Source: JAFARE01 sp963777285 (lineage in GTDB: Bacteria; Chloroflexota; Dormibacteria; Aeolococcales; Aeolococcaceae). Taken from it: a stretch of DNA of 64,000 nucleotides. The translations under genes and the position numbers were made by a program. Of the stretch, positions 53,550-63,302 are shown piece by piece; position 1 is the stretch's first letter, and every line of letters begins with the position of its first letter. The stretch spans positions 806,001 through 870,000 of the forward strand of contig CAVZPR010000001.1 of the NCBI GenBank assembly GCA_963777285.1, read 5' to 3'. The notes beneath the pieces are model-generated. The model ran no database searches, was not told the DNA's origin, and was given only the letters and a program-made list of their open reading frames with translations.

Positions 53550-54743
53550 ATGAAGCTGAGCCGCTCGCTGCTCGTCGGGGTGGCCATCGCCGCGGTGCTG
53601 CTGGGCGCCGCCGCCTTCGCCCTGGTGTCGCCGCGCCTGGGCGGGGCGAGCAGCCACCAGGTGCAGATCGTGTTCCCCAGCGCCGACGGCCTGGTGGAGG
53701 GCAGCGACGTGCTCGAGGCGGGGGCCAAGGTGGGCTACATCAGCGCCATCCAGCCGCTGCGCACGGACGCGGCGCTGGTCACCATCCAGGTGAGCGACGA
53801 CCACTGGCCGCTGCACCAGGGGCTCAGCGCCGACATCCGGCCCAAGTCGCTGCTGGGCGAGAAGTACGTCGACCTGCACGACGGTCCCAGCAACGCCGTC
53901 GCCTACGACGCCGCCGTCACGCTGCACGCGTCGAACAACTCGACCCCCGTCGAGATCGATCAGTTCGTCAACAGTCTCGACCCGGCCACGCGCGAGGCGG
54001 TACGCGTGCTGCTCGACGACCTCGGCGCCGGCGTGGCGGGTCAGGGCACCAATCTGAACACCGCCATCGCCGCGGGCAAGGCCGACCTGGCGCACCTCGC
54101 CGTGTTCGGCACCACCCTCGATGACCGCGACCCAGACCTGGACAGGATCCTCGTGGGCCTGGACGGCGTCCTCAGCAAGATCACCACCAGCGACCAGCTC
54201 ACGCAGCTGAGCCAGCTGATCACCAACGGGCAGAACACGCTCAACGACATCGAGACCGTGCAGCAGTCGTTCAGCACCTCCTTCACGAACGCCAACCTGG
54301 CGCTGACCGAGCTCAACACGGCGGTCGACGGAGCGGTGCCGGCGCTGCGCTCGACGCTCAATGTCGCGCCCACGCTGCTCGCCAACCTGCGCTCGGAGAC
54401 GACGCTCCTGGGCGGTCTCGGCGGGCTCGTGACCACGACGGCGAACATGAGCCCCAACGGTGAGTGCGGCGCGTCGACCACGGCCGAGCAGCCGATCACG
54501 CAGATCACCGGTCTCGTGCAGTGCTCGCCGCTGTGGGAGCTGCTCAAGGGACTTCAGGGCGGTCCGACGGTCTCGTCGGGTGCCGTGGAGCACACGCCCA
54601 GCGGCGCCAACAATCCCATCTTCCGCGTCTGCGTGCTGGGCTATCCGGTGCAGAACGCCGTGGGATCCTGCGACACGGGTGCGACATTCGCAGGCCTGAT
54701 GCAACGGGACGCGGCGATGTTCGCCGCGTACCTGGGTACCTGA
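53550..54743 (+). CDS. MCE-family lipid-transport protein 1
   Basis: A 397-residue protein, first of six. The N-terminal membrane anchor spans residues 6-27 (SLLVGVAIAAVLLGAAAFAL). The MCE (MlaD) domain follows at about 36-112, with FPSADGLVEGSDVLEAGAKV and IRPKSLLGEKYVDL. Residues 125-310 are largely helical with heptad-like spacing, as in Mce proteins that build a tunnel across the cell envelope. The C-terminal region holds four Cys residues. The gene begins 3 nt after the ATPase stop. Substrates of mce systems include sterols, fatty acids and phospholipids; which applies here is unknown. Confidence 0.9.
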   Translation: MKLSRSLLVGVAIAAVLLGAAAFALVSPRLGGASSHQVQIVFPSADGLVEGSDVLEAGAKVGYISAIQPLRTDAALVTIQVSDDHWPLHQGLSADIRPKSLLGEKYVDLHDGPSNAVAYDAAVTLHASNNSTPVEIDQFVNSLDPATREAVRVLLDDLGAGVAGQGTNLNTAIAAGKADLAHLAVFGTTLDDRDPDLDRILVGLDGVLSKITTSDQLTQLSQLITNGQNTLNDIETVQQSFSTSFTNANLALTELNTAVDGAVPALRSTLNVAPTLLANLRSETTLLGGLGGLVTTTANMSPNGECGASTTAEQPITQITGLVQCSPLWELLKGLQGGPTVSSGAVEHTPSGANNPIFRVCVLGYPVQNAVGSCDTGATFAGLMQRDAAMFAAYLGT

Positions 54744-54744
54744 C

Positions 54745-55839
54745 ATGCGCAGCCGCTGGAATCTCCCGATCTACATCGTGTACCTGGCGATGTCGCTGCT
54801 CGTCATCGGGTTCATCGTGGCCCAGGTCGGTGTGCCGCTTCCCTGGAGTCATCAGTACAGCGTGACGGCGTACTTCGCCGACGCCGCCGACATCCTGCCG
54901 AACAACGAGGTGTACATGGACGGCACCAAGGTCGGCCATGTCGGCGCTGTCACGGTGATCGACAACGAGGCAAAGGTGCAGCTGGTGATCGACAACGGCG
55001 ATGCGCTGCCGCTGCACGCGAACGCCTCCGCCGAGGTGCGCAAGAAGAACCTTCTCGGCGAGACGTACATCGATCTGCAGCGTGGATCCGGCGCAGGCAG
55101 CATCGCCGACGGCGGCAGCATCCCGGTGAGCCGCACCGTGCCGATCACGGAGATCGACCAGGTGCTGGCCATCTTCGACCCGCAGTCCGTGCAGCGGCTG
55201 CAGCTGCTGATCAACGCGCTGGGCAACGCGACCACCAACAACGGCCAGAACATGAACAACGAGGCGTCGACCACGAATCAGCTGCTCACGGCGCTCAACG
55301 GACCGGCCCAGGAGCTGTCGGTGCGAGAGCAGCAGGTGAACGACATCGTGCTCGAGCTGCAGCGCTTCTACCAGGTGCTCGCCAACCAGCGCGTCCAGGT
55401 GCGCGACGAGTTCGGCACATGGAACCAGGTGATGGCGCAGCTGGCGAATCAGGAGTCGAGCATCGGCGGCACGGTGCAGCAGGCGAACGCGCTGCTCAAG
55501 AGCCTGGATTCGCTGGTCTCGGGTGAGAGCGGCAACATTCGCTCGGTCCTGAACGACCTGCCCGCGGCGCTGGGCACGACCAACGGCTTCCTCGGCCAGG
55601 CGAATCAGATCATCGGTGACCTGGCGCCATACCGCCAGTACATCAACGACATCTTCCCCGGGCTGGCGACGTCGTTCACGCAGAAGGACCCCAACGGCAA
55701 CCACCTGTGGTCGGTGTTCTCGGCCAACTGCAACAGCGGCATGGCATCGCCGTGCGCGGGCAGCACACCGAGCAGCACGAACGGCGCCACGCCCAGCGCG
55801 GTGTGGGCCGCGTACTCCACGGGAGCGGCGGGGCCATGA
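54745..55839 (+). CDS. MCE-family lipid-transport protein 2
   Basis: A 364-residue MCE protein. The anchor is at residues 7-27 (LPIYIVYLAMSLLVIGFIVA). The MCE domain has YFADAADILPNNEVYMDGTK and VRKKNLLGETYIDLQ. A long helical region follows (LSVREQQVNDIVLELQRFYQ and NALLKSLDSLVSGESGNIRS). A short Ser/Thr-rich tail with two Cys closes it. It starts 1 nt after the preceding stop and overlaps the next gene by 4 nt (ATGA). Confidence 0.9.
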   Translation: MRSRWNLPIYIVYLAMSLLVIGFIVAQVGVPLPWSHQYSVTAYFADAADILPNNEVYMDGTKVGHVGAVTVIDNEAKVQLVIDNGDALPLHANASAEVRKKNLLGETYIDLQRGSGAGSIADGGSIPVSRTVPITEIDQVLAIFDPQSVQRLQLLINALGNATTNNGQNMNNEASTTNQLLTALNGPAQELSVREQQVNDIVLELQRFYQVLANQRVQVRDEFGTWNQVMAQLANQESSIGGTVQQANALLKSLDSLVSGESGNIRSVLNDLPAALGTTNGFLGQANQIIGDLAPYRQYINDIFPGLATSFTQKDPNGNHLWSVFSANCNSGMASPCAGSTPSSTNGATPSAVWAAYSTGAAGP

Positions 55840-56942
55840 CCAGGAGCACGACCGCGCGCAACGGCATCATCATCCTGCTGTTCACCGTGCTCTGCGTCGC
55901 GGGCATGGAGTTCCTCGCCGTCAACATGGGCCAGGGGACTCCCTTCAGCTCGAGCTACACGGTGCACGCCGTGTTCAGCGACGCCGACGGCGTGCCCACG
56001 GCTGCTGACGTGCGCGCCAGCGGTGTGGACGTCGGCAAGGTGATCGCGGTCTCTCACGACCCCGAGTATCCGGGCGAGACGGTCGTGACCATGGAGATCA
56101 CCAACCCCAACGCGACTCCCGTGTACAGCGACGGCTACGCGATCGTGCGTCCCAAGACGCTGCTGGGCGAGAAGTACATCGACCTCACGCGCGGCGACCC
56201 GGCAACCGCCGACTCGATTCCATCGGGCGGATACCTGGCGCCGTCCCAGGCGAACAAGGACGTGTCCAACGACGAGATCTTCAACGCCTTCGACGCGCGG
56301 ACGCGCGCCGAGCAGCAGCAGGTCCTCTCCGAGCTGGACACGGCGACCTTCCAGCGCGCCGGCGACATCCAGGCGATCCTGCCCCAGGTGGAGCAGGTGG
56401 TGACCAACCTGCAGCCCATCGCCGCCGTGTACCAGAAGGACCAGCCGCAGGTGGACGACATCTTCGTGCAGCTGGACACGATCATGCAGACCGTCGCATC
56501 CGAGCACCAGCAGCTGGGCGGGCTGCTGAACGCGGGCAGCGTCGCCCTCGGCGCCATCGGGTCGCGCGACCAGGATCTCATCGCCACCCTCCAGGAAGGC
56601 GCCAACTTCACCACCGAGCTGGAGAACGCGATGGCGCCGACGGTGGCACAGCAGCGGCAGGCCATCGCCGCGATCGGACCGGCGCTGCAGTCGCAGAGCC
56701 GTCTGCTCGACCTCGTGGTGGGGCCGCAGCCGACCTGCGGCGGCAAGCCCTGCGGCATCGACCAGCTCTTCACGGGCACGCTGCTGGGCAGCATCAACTA
56801 CCCCAACAACCAGCTGACGGTCACGACACCGCCCGGCGAGCTCGTGGCCGACGAGTGGGATGCGCTCTTCAGCCAGCCCACCAACGACAACCGATCGCTC
56901 AGCTACGCGCCGTCGCTGCACGCGGGAGCGCCGTTCCCATGA
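55836..56942 (+). CDS. MCE-family lipid-transport protein 3
   Basis: A 368-residue MCE protein; the ATG at 55836 overlaps the preceding stop. The anchor is at residues 10-29 (GIIILLFTVLCVAGMEFLAV). The MCE domain has VFSDADGVPTAADVRASGVD and VRPKTLLGEKYIDL. The helical region includes QAILPQVEQVVTNLQPIAAV and TLQEGANFTTELENAMAPTV. Two Cys lie in PTCGGKPCGIDQL near the end. It ends in an ATGATG overlap with the next gene. Confidence 0.9.
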   Translation: MTRSTTARNGIIILLFTVLCVAGMEFLAVNMGQGTPFSSSYTVHAVFSDADGVPTAADVRASGVDVGKVIAVSHDPEYPGETVVTMEITNPNATPVYSDGYAIVRPKTLLGEKYIDLTRGDPATADSIPSGGYLAPSQANKDVSNDEIFNAFDARTRAEQQQVLSELDTATFQRAGDIQAILPQVEQVVTNLQPIAAVYQKDQPQVDDIFVQLDTIMQTVASEHQQLGGLLNAGSVALGAIGSRDQDLIATLQEGANFTTELENAMAPTVAQQRQAIAAIGPALQSQSRLLDLVVGPQPTCGGKPCGIDQLFTGTLLGSINYPNNQLTVTTPPGELVADEWDALFSQPTNDNRSLSYAPSLHAGAPFP

Positions 56943-58168
56943 TGACGCGCCGCATCGTCGAGACACTCGCGTCCTCGCGCGCGATCTGCCTCACCGCGCT
57001 GCTCACCGGGTCGCTGTGCGGCGTCGCCTTTCTGGGCATCGGTGAGTCGAGCAGCCACGTCATCACCGCGCAATTCCAGGATGCTGACGGCCTGGTTGCC
57101 GGCAACGACGTGCGCATCGGCGGCGTGTCGGCGGGCTCGGTGGCGTCGGTCAACGTCCTCACTAACAACGCGACCGGCGCGCAGTACGCGCAGGTGCAGA
57201 TGAGCATCGACGCCGCCGACTGGCCGCTGCCGCAGGGCACGACGCTGGAGGTGAAGCCCAAGGGCGTGCTCAGCGACGTGTTCGTGGCGGTGACGCCGGG
57301 ATCGCCGCACAACCCGCCTTTGGGTGCGAACCCGTTCTTCTCGCTCAGCCAGACCACGAGCCCGGTCAACCTCGATGAGCTGACCAACGTGTTCACGCCC
57401 AGCGTGCGCACCGCCATCCGCACGCAGCTGCAGGAAGGCGTGCTGGCCTTCGGCGGTGCGGGCGCAACCGAGCTCAACCAGACCCTGGCGAACGCCAACC
57501 CGCTGACGCTCGACCTGATTCCGGTCACCGACGTGCTGGCCACGCGTTCGCCGCAGCTGGACAACCTCAACTTCGAGTTCGACACCATCACGGCGGAGCT
57601 GGCGCGCGAGAACGCAAACCTGCGGCCGCTCATCGTCAACGCCGAGCTGACGCTCAATGCGATCGCCACAAAGGCGAGCGACGCGCAGGGCACCCTGGTG
57701 CACGCCGCCGACGTCTTCAGGGACCTGGACCAAGGGTTCAGCAGCCCGACCACGCAGGCTGACCTGACGCGCATCTTCCAGGTGGGAGCGCAGTCGCTGA
57801 CCTGCGCGAACGCCGCCGGGACTTACCTGAACCCGGTGATCAGCGCCGTGAACCCGTACATCGCGTACAAGTCGCCGCTGAGCCTCGAGCAGCTGCTCGC
57901 CGACCTGGTCACCGCGAGCGGTCTCAACACGCCGCTCGCCGGCGGCAGTGGCGGGCCGCCGCCGTCAGGGAACGCGCTGCGCGTGGATCCGTTCGTCGCA
58001 TCCATCGCCCTGCCCGGCTACAGCACCTCCGACACGGGCGGATTGACGCTGGCGCACGGCGGCTACACCGACGCCACGTCGGGTGGCAGGAACGTGTACG
58101 TCGAGCAGCCGCCGCTCACCGCGTACCCGACGCTGGGCGGCTGCACACCGCCGGCGGGGCTGCCATGA
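56939..58168 (+). CDS. MCE-family lipid-transport protein 4
   Basis: A 409-residue MCE protein, with two consecutive possible ATG codons (56939 and 56942). The anchor spans about residues 12-32 (SRAICLTALLTGSLCGVAFL). The MCE domain has FQDADGLVAGNDVRIGGVSA, but the usual LLGEKY-type motif is replaced by VKPKGVLSDVFVAVTPG, so the pore-loop side differs from its siblings. A helical region and a Gly/Pro-rich C-terminus with two Cys follow. It overlaps the next gene by 4 nt. Confidence 0.9.
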   Translation: MMTRRIVETLASSRAICLTALLTGSLCGVAFLGIGESSSHVITAQFQDADGLVAGNDVRIGGVSAGSVASVNVLTNNATGAQYAQVQMSIDAADWPLPQGTTLEVKPKGVLSDVFVAVTPGSPHNPPLGANPFFSLSQTTSPVNLDELTNVFTPSVRTAIRTQLQEGVLAFGGAGATELNQTLANANPLTLDLIPVTDVLATRSPQLDNLNFEFDTITAELARENANLRPLIVNAELTLNAIATKASDAQGTLVHAADVFRDLDQGFSSPTTQADLTRIFQVGAQSLTCANAAGTYLNPVISAVNPYIAYKSPLSLEQLLADLVTASGLNTPLAGGSGGPPPSGNALRVDPFVASIALPGYSTSDTGGLTLAHGGYTDATSGGRNVYVEQPPLTAYPTLGGCTPPAGLP

Positions 58169-59668
58169 GCTCCACCGGACGCCGTCCGTTCGTCAACCCC
58201 GCGCTGGCGGGCTTCGTGGCCGGCCTGCTCATCGCCCTGTTGGTCGGCTTCATGGCGTTGATCAACGTGCAGTACGGCGCGCCGTGGGCGCGCACGCACA
58301 CGTTGACGGCACAGGTCGTCGACGCGGACAGCATGTCGGTGGGCAGCGACGTGCGCATCGCGGGACGCCTGGTGGGCCAGGTGGTGGCGGTGCAGGCGGC
58401 CGGTGACCACACCAACATCACGTTCCACGTCGATGACGCGGACTGGCCGCTGGCCGGCGACACCACGGCCAGCGTACGGCTGGCCACGCTGCTCGGCCAG
58501 AAGTACCTGCAGCTCAACCCCGGCGCGTCGACCCAGACGCTGGCCGACAACGCGGTGCTCGGGGTGCAGCGCACCAAGCCCGTGGTGGATTTCGACCAGA
58601 TCCTGGACACCTTCGACAAGCCGACGCGTGACGCGCTGACCCGGCTGGTGCGCACCGCGTCCGCTGCGGTCGCGGGTCAGGAGGGCACGCTGCAGCAGCT
58701 GATCCCCGCGCTGGCCACGCTCTCGGAGACGAGCCAGGTCCCCACGCAGGAGCTGGTCAGCCGCAATCCCGAGATCAACCGGATTCTGATCAACCTCGGC
58801 GTGGTGTCCAGCCAGCTCGACGCCAGCAGCGCGTCGCTGGCCGGGTTCATCGACCACCTCAACATGGTGACCGCGGCACTGGCCTCGAACCAGGGGCACG
58901 CGCTCACCAGCTTCATCACGAGCACCAATCGCCTGAACGTGACCACGAACGCGGTGCTGGGAAACGGCGGCGCCGCGCAGCTCGGTGCGGGCCTGCGGCA
59001 GCTCGGCACCTTCAGCAACGAGCTCAACACGCTGCTGGGCGCGCTGATTCCGCAGACGACTTCGTTCACCAGGCCGGTGCCGGGCGCGGAGCCGAGCGAC
59101 TTCATCAACGGCAACGACGCGATTCCCGCCAAGTCGGCGATCGACCTCATCTACGAGATCACCGAGGCGAGCTCGCAGGGCTACGGCTTCCAGAACTTCG
59201 GCGGCGGTGGCGCATCCAACGTGCAGGGCAACTTCTTCCTCCGTCAGAACGCTGCCGGCTTCGACGACTGCGCCTTCAAGGTCCCCGTCTGCCAGTGGGG
59301 CCAGCGTGGCCCGGCGCCCGCTCCGACCGCTGCCGCCGCGCCCGCGGCCACCCCCACACCCGCGCCGCCGGCGCCTCCGACGTTCACCTCGCCCGGCAAC
59401 CGCACGCCGTCACCGTCGGCGAGCGCCGCCCCGGCCCCCACGCCCACCGGCCCGACGATGCTGACGCCGCCGCCCTTCACCATCGAGCTCGCCGTCATCG
59501 TCGCTGTCGTCCGCGGCGCTGACGGCGAACGGGCTGCAGTACATCGCGCCCGATGAGTTCTCCGCGCTGCTGGCGATCGCACACGGCAGCGTCAACCTGA
59601 TCGCAACGCAATCGGCGCCTGGATACTCGACCATCTGGGACGCGCTGCTGCCGGCGGGGTGGAGCTGA
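58165..59668 (+). CDS. MCE-family lipid-transport protein 5, frameshift near the 3' end
   Basis: The anchor is at about residues 15-34 (AGFVAGLLIALLVGFMALIN). The MCE domain has VVDADSMSVGSDVRIAGRLV and VRLATLLGQKYLQL, and a long helical region follows. A Pro/Ala/Thr-rich linker (about 380-435) precedes the break. Read as given, the frame ends at 59556 with an unrelated tail. One base fewer in the C-run at 59474-59478 restores a frame ending at 59668 with a sensible domain (NGLQYIAPDEFSALLAIAHG to STIWDALLPAGWS) and the usual stop/start overlap with the next gene. The corrected length is 500 residues. This is the fifth one-base surplus in the window. Confidence 0.85.
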
Positions 59669-60891
59669 TGCACCGTCCCCGCGTGAGCCCGCTCGCCACC
59701 GGCGCGGTTGCCGCGGTGGTGATGCTCGCCGTCATGAGCTTCATATTCATCAGCGGCATCCCCGGTGGACCTCGGCTGTCGCTGCCGTGGAACCAGCAGA
59801 TGACGCTGCACGTGCAGCTCGCCGACGCGGACGGGCTCGCTCCGCAGGCCAGCGTCGAGATCACCGGCGTCAAGGTCGGCCAGGTGGAGAGCGTCACCGC
59901 GCAGGGGTACGACGCCATCGCCACCCTGCAGATCTCGAAGCAGTACTTCGACATCCATCGCGACGCCACCGTCTACCTGCGCGCGCACGGGCTGTTCGGC
60001 CCCAAGTACATCGCGATCGTGCCGGGCACGGCAGCTTCGCCGGCCGTGGGCGACGGCGGCACCATCGCCTTGGCGCAGACGGTGGAACCGGTCGACCTCA
60101 GCGCGGTGCTGCAGGCGCTGCAGTCGCCTGAGCAGCAGGACCTGCGCACCACCATCGTGGAGCTCGGCGAGGCTGCAGCCGGCCAGGGCCAGGACGTCAA
60201 CCACCTCATCACCGCCGCCGACAGCCTCACGCGCGTGCTCGACTCTCCGCTCAAGACGGTCGACAGCGTCTCGCCTCAGCTCAGCAGCATGCTGGTGAAC
60301 GACGAGGCGTTCAACAACTACTTTGCGCAGGCGCCGCTGGACCAGCTGGTGGCCAACAGCGAGCGCACGTTCCAGGCTTTCGCCAACAACTCGAGCCAGC
60401 TGGAGTCGCTGCTCTCCAACGCCAACTCCACGCTGACGCAGCTCGACCAGGACCTCAACGGCCAGCCCGGCAACCTGGCGCGGATCATTCAGACGCTGGG
60501 GCAGCCGGGCGGGACCATAGATCGTCTGGATCGCTTCACGTATCTGCTCGCGCTGTTCGGCGCCAACCTCAACGGCGGTGAGGCATCGTTGGGCAGCGAC
60601 CCGGCTGACCGCAACGTCACCAACGGCATCATCGCCGCCATCACCAGCATCGCTTCGTCCTTCATCTACTCCGACCCGTGTCCCGCCACCAAGGGTGCGC
60701 CGGGCGCCACCAACGACAACCACTGCTCCGTCTCGCCCGACTCCCGTCAGCACTACCTGCAGGCATTCCTGTACAACTTCCCACCGAGCACCAGCCCCAA
60801 CCCAGGCCTCGCGTCCTACCAGGGCGCCCCGCGCCTCGGGCTCGGCGCGGGGAACCAGCTGGGGGGCCTGGGGCTGCTGCTCGCGCCGTGA
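59668..60891 (+). CDS. MCE-family lipid-transport protein 6
   Basis: A 407-residue MCE protein, last of six. The ATG at 59668 overlaps the corrected stop of the fifth. The anchor is at residues 11-33 (ATGAVAAVVMLAVMSFIFIS). The MCE domain has LADADGLAPQASVEITGVKV and LRAHGLFGPKYIAIVPG. The helical region includes LVANSERTFQAFANNSSQLE, and the tail is Pro/Gly-rich with two Cys. The SGNH hydrolase gene follows after 50 nt. Confidence 0.9.
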   Translation: MHRPRVSPLATGAVAAVVMLAVMSFIFISGIPGGPRLSLPWNQQMTLHVQLADADGLAPQASVEITGVKVGQVESVTAQGYDAIATLQISKQYFDIHRDATVYLRAHGLFGPKYIAIVPGTAASPAVGDGGTIALAQTVEPVDLSAVLQALQSPEQQDLRTTIVELGEAAAGQGQDVNHLITAADSLTRVLDSPLKTVDSVSPQLSSMLVNDEAFNNYFAQAPLDQLVANSERTFQAFANNSSQLESLLSNANSTLTQLDQDLNGQPGNLARIIQTLGQPGGTIDRLDRFTYLLALFGANLNGGEASLGSDPADRNVTNGIIAAITSIASSFIYSDPCPATKGAPGATNDNHCSVSPDSRQHYLQAFLYNFPPSTSPNPGLASYQGAPRLGLGAGNQLGGLGLLLAP

Positions 60892-60941
60892 CCGCTCGCC
60901 GCACTCCGGATTGACCTAAGCCATCACATAGGGGGGACCGA

Positions 60942-61820
60942 ATGCCTGAGCAGCCCGTATCCAGTGGCCGTGCCCACAAGAGCCGCCTGCGCGTTCGACT
61001 GCTGAGCGCGCTGGGCATCATCGCCGCCGCCGTGCTGCCGCTGGCGACCACGAGCCACGCGGCGGCGTCCAGCTCGACCACGTACTACCTCTCGCTGGGA
61101 GACTCGCTGGCCCGCGGGGTGCAGCCCGACAGCACCGGCACCGACGTCCTGACCAATCACGGCTACGTCAACGACCTGTACGCCGCTGAGCGGCACAACT
61201 TCCCCGGACTGCGCATGGCGCAGCTGGGGTGCCCCGGCGAGACGACGCACACCATGATCGTCGGTGGGATCTGCTCGTATCACACCGGCGGCCAGCTGGC
61301 GCAGGCCGTCTCTTTCCTGCACAGCCACACGGTTGCCTTCATCACCATCGACATCGGCGCCAACAACGTCAACTCGTGCGTCTCCGGCGACAACGTCAAC
61401 ACCAACTGCATCATCGCCGGCATCCAGCAGGCGATCAGCGACCTGCCCCAGATCCTGCAGACGCTACGCACCGTGGCGCCCGCCGTGCCCATCTACGCGA
61501 TGAACTACTACGACCCGTTCCTCGCCGCCTGGCTGCAGGGATCGGCGGGACAGACGCTGGCCCACGAGTCCGAGGCGATCGCCACCGAGTTCAACGGCTA
61601 CCTGACCAACATCTACACGGCGTTCGGCGTGCCGGTTGCCGATGTGGCGGGGGCGTTTCAGACATCCAACTTCACCCTGACGGGTGTCGGGGTTCCTGTG
61701 AACGTGCTGCTCATCTGCGCATTCACCTGGATGTGCGAACCGCCGCCTGTGGGGCCGAACATCCACGCAGACGTCGTCGGCTACGAGGTGATCGCGATCG
61801 CCTTCACCAAGGTGATCTGA
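60942..61820 (+). CDS. secreted SGNH/GDSL-family hydrolase
   Basis: A 292-residue exported esterase/lipase-type enzyme. GGGGGG precedes the ATG at 60942. The signal peptide is at about residues 17-42 (LLSALGIIAAAVLPLATTSH). The SGNH blocks are in order: YYLSLGDSLARGVQPD (nucleophile Ser), LGCPGETTHTM (Gly), FITIDIGANNVNSC (Asn) and NIHADVVGYEVIA (Asp/His). It lies 50 nt downstream of the last MCE gene in the same direction with no terminator between, so it may be co-transcribed. A lipase feeding released lipids to the importer is a plausible but unproven role. Confidence 0.87.
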   Translation: MPEQPVSSGRAHKSRLRVRLLSALGIIAAAVLPLATTSHAAASSSTTYYLSLGDSLARGVQPDSTGTDVLTNHGYVNDLYAAERHNFPGLRMAQLGCPGETTHTMIVGGICSYHTGGQLAQAVSFLHSHTVAFITIDIGANNVNSCVSGDNVNTNCIIAGIQQAISDLPQILQTLRTVAPAVPIYAMNYYDPFLAAWLQGSAGQTLAHESEAIATEFNGYLTNIYTAFGVPVADVAGAFQTSNFTLTGVGVPVNVLLICAFTWMCEPPPVGPNIHADVVGYEVIAIAFTKVI

Positions 61821-61897
61821 GCGCCGCGCGGGCGGAATGACCGGCGCCACCGCGGCGCCGGCCTCCCCCGCACATTACCCATCCCCCCGGAAAGGCC

Positions 61898-63193
61898 TTA
61901 CCCCTCCCTGCGCTGATACCGCACGAGAATTGCGAACGAAGCCAGCCCGGCGCCGCACATCAGCAGCAGCCCGGCCGGCAGCAGGACGCCACCGAGCCCC
62001 GCGCCGGTGCCCGGCGTGCCCGGCGTCGACGTGCTGATGGCCTGCACGCCGCTGGCAGGCGCCGTGATCGTCACGGTGTCGGCGCCGCAGCGCGTGCTGG
62101 CGTTGTGGTTGACGGCGTTGCCGCTGTGGAACGTCGCCACCCACGTGTACGTGCCTGGTGCGCTCGTGACGAAGTCCGTCGACGTGACGCTGAACGGTCC
62201 GCTCGACAGCGGACGCTCGGTGTCGGTGAACAGCGGCGTGCCGCTGCACGTCCTGTCACCGGGGCCGAAGAGTGAGAACGTGACCTTGCCCGAGGGATGA
62301 TCGCCGCCCTTCACCGTCGCGGTGTCGTGCAGGCTGATGCCCACGGCGCCGCCCGCCGAGTGCTTGGTGCTGATGCGCGGCGACGCAGCCACCACCCGAA
62401 CCGCCTCCTCGGCGCAGGAGCTCGACGCGGCGCGGTTGTTGGCGTCGCCGCTGTAGACGGCGGTCCAGTGATACGTACCCAGCTGGTCGCTGACCACAGG
62501 CGACACGGCGGTGCTGGCGAGCCCGTCGCTCACCGGCTCCTCCAGCGGAGGCACGACCGGCGTGCCGCTGCACGTCGGGTCCGACGGCGGGAAGAGCGCG
62601 AACGTGACGATGCCGCTGGGCGCGTCGCCGGAGACGACGGCGGCCTGGTCGACCAGCGACCCGCCGACCGCGCCGGCCCCGCTGGGGTTGGTGAAGAGCG
62701 ACGGCGACGCCTTGATCACGTCGACGGACTCGCCGCATCCGCTGGGACCCCAGTCCACGCTCATGTCGTGGTGCAGGATCTCCGTGGTCCACTGATACGT
62801 CCCGGTGACCTTGGCCGAGTACGCGGTGGTCATCGTGATGGTGGCGGTGTGGATCGCCGCGGCGCCGCCCACCGGCTCGACCGCCGGCGGGGCGATCGGG
62901 TTGGCACCGGCGACGCCGCAGGTGCCCGGAGCCCAGAGCATGAACCGGACGTAGCGGTCCGATTCCGCCTGCACGGTGGCCTGGTCCAGGAGCCTGGTGG
63001 CACCCACGACGTTGGGCATCTCGAAGCACGGCGCGGCGCCGGAGAGGCCGCCGCTGCCGGGGGCGCACAGCGCGGTCGTGGAGACGACCTGCTGCGCCGA
63101 CACGGTCACGATCGACGCGATCCCTCCCACCAGGATGCCGGCGACGGCCACCCCGGCGCGTATGGCGTATCCGCGTCGCTCGCTCCTCTGCAC
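61898..63193 (-). CDS. secreted, membrane-anchored Ig-like-repeat protein
   Basis: A 431-residue surface protein from the GTG at 63193 (GGAGGG upstream). The signal segment is at residues 10-34. Three repeats of about 100 residues follow (about 60-160, 165-270, 275-385). Each has a pattern of LxDQATV or LHDTATV, PSGxVTFxLF, CSGTP and GTYxWxAxF, as in bacterial Big/Ig-like domains. Each repeat also has a late Cys (C-AEEAVRV, C-GADTVTI). A Thr/Gly linker and a C-terminal helix (LLPAGLLLMCGAGLASFAIL) with basic tail anchor it. There is no enzymatic signature; adhesion or a scaffold role is inference. Confidence 0.78.
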   Translation of the reverse strand: MQRSERRGYAIRAGVAVAGILVGGIASIVTVSAQQVVSTTALCAPGSGGLSGAAPCFEMPNVVGATRLLDQATVQAESDRYVRFMLWAPGTCGVAGANPIAPPAVEPVGGAAAIHTATITMTTAYSAKVTGTYQWTTEILHHDMSVDWGPSGCGESVDVIKASPSLFTNPSGAGAVGGSLVDQAAVVSGDAPSGIVTFALFPPSDPTCSGTPVVPPLEEPVSDGLASTAVSPVVSDQLGTYHWTAVYSGDANNRAASSSCAEEAVRVVAASPRISTKHSAGGAVGISLHDTATVKGGDHPSGKVTFSLFGPGDRTCSGTPLFTDTERPLSSGPFSVTSTDFVTSAPGTYTWVATFHSGNAVNHNASTRCGADTVTITAPASGVQAISTSTPGTPGTGAGLGGVLLPAGLLLMCGAGLASFAILVRYQRREG

Positions 63194-63302
63194 GAGGCAA
63201 GCCCTCCGTGGCGCGGCCCCCGCCGCGCTTCCCCGTTACTCGCGTCCCCGCGATGGCCCGGCCCGATGAGCTAAACGCTCCATTCGAGGCTATCGCGCCA
63301 TC

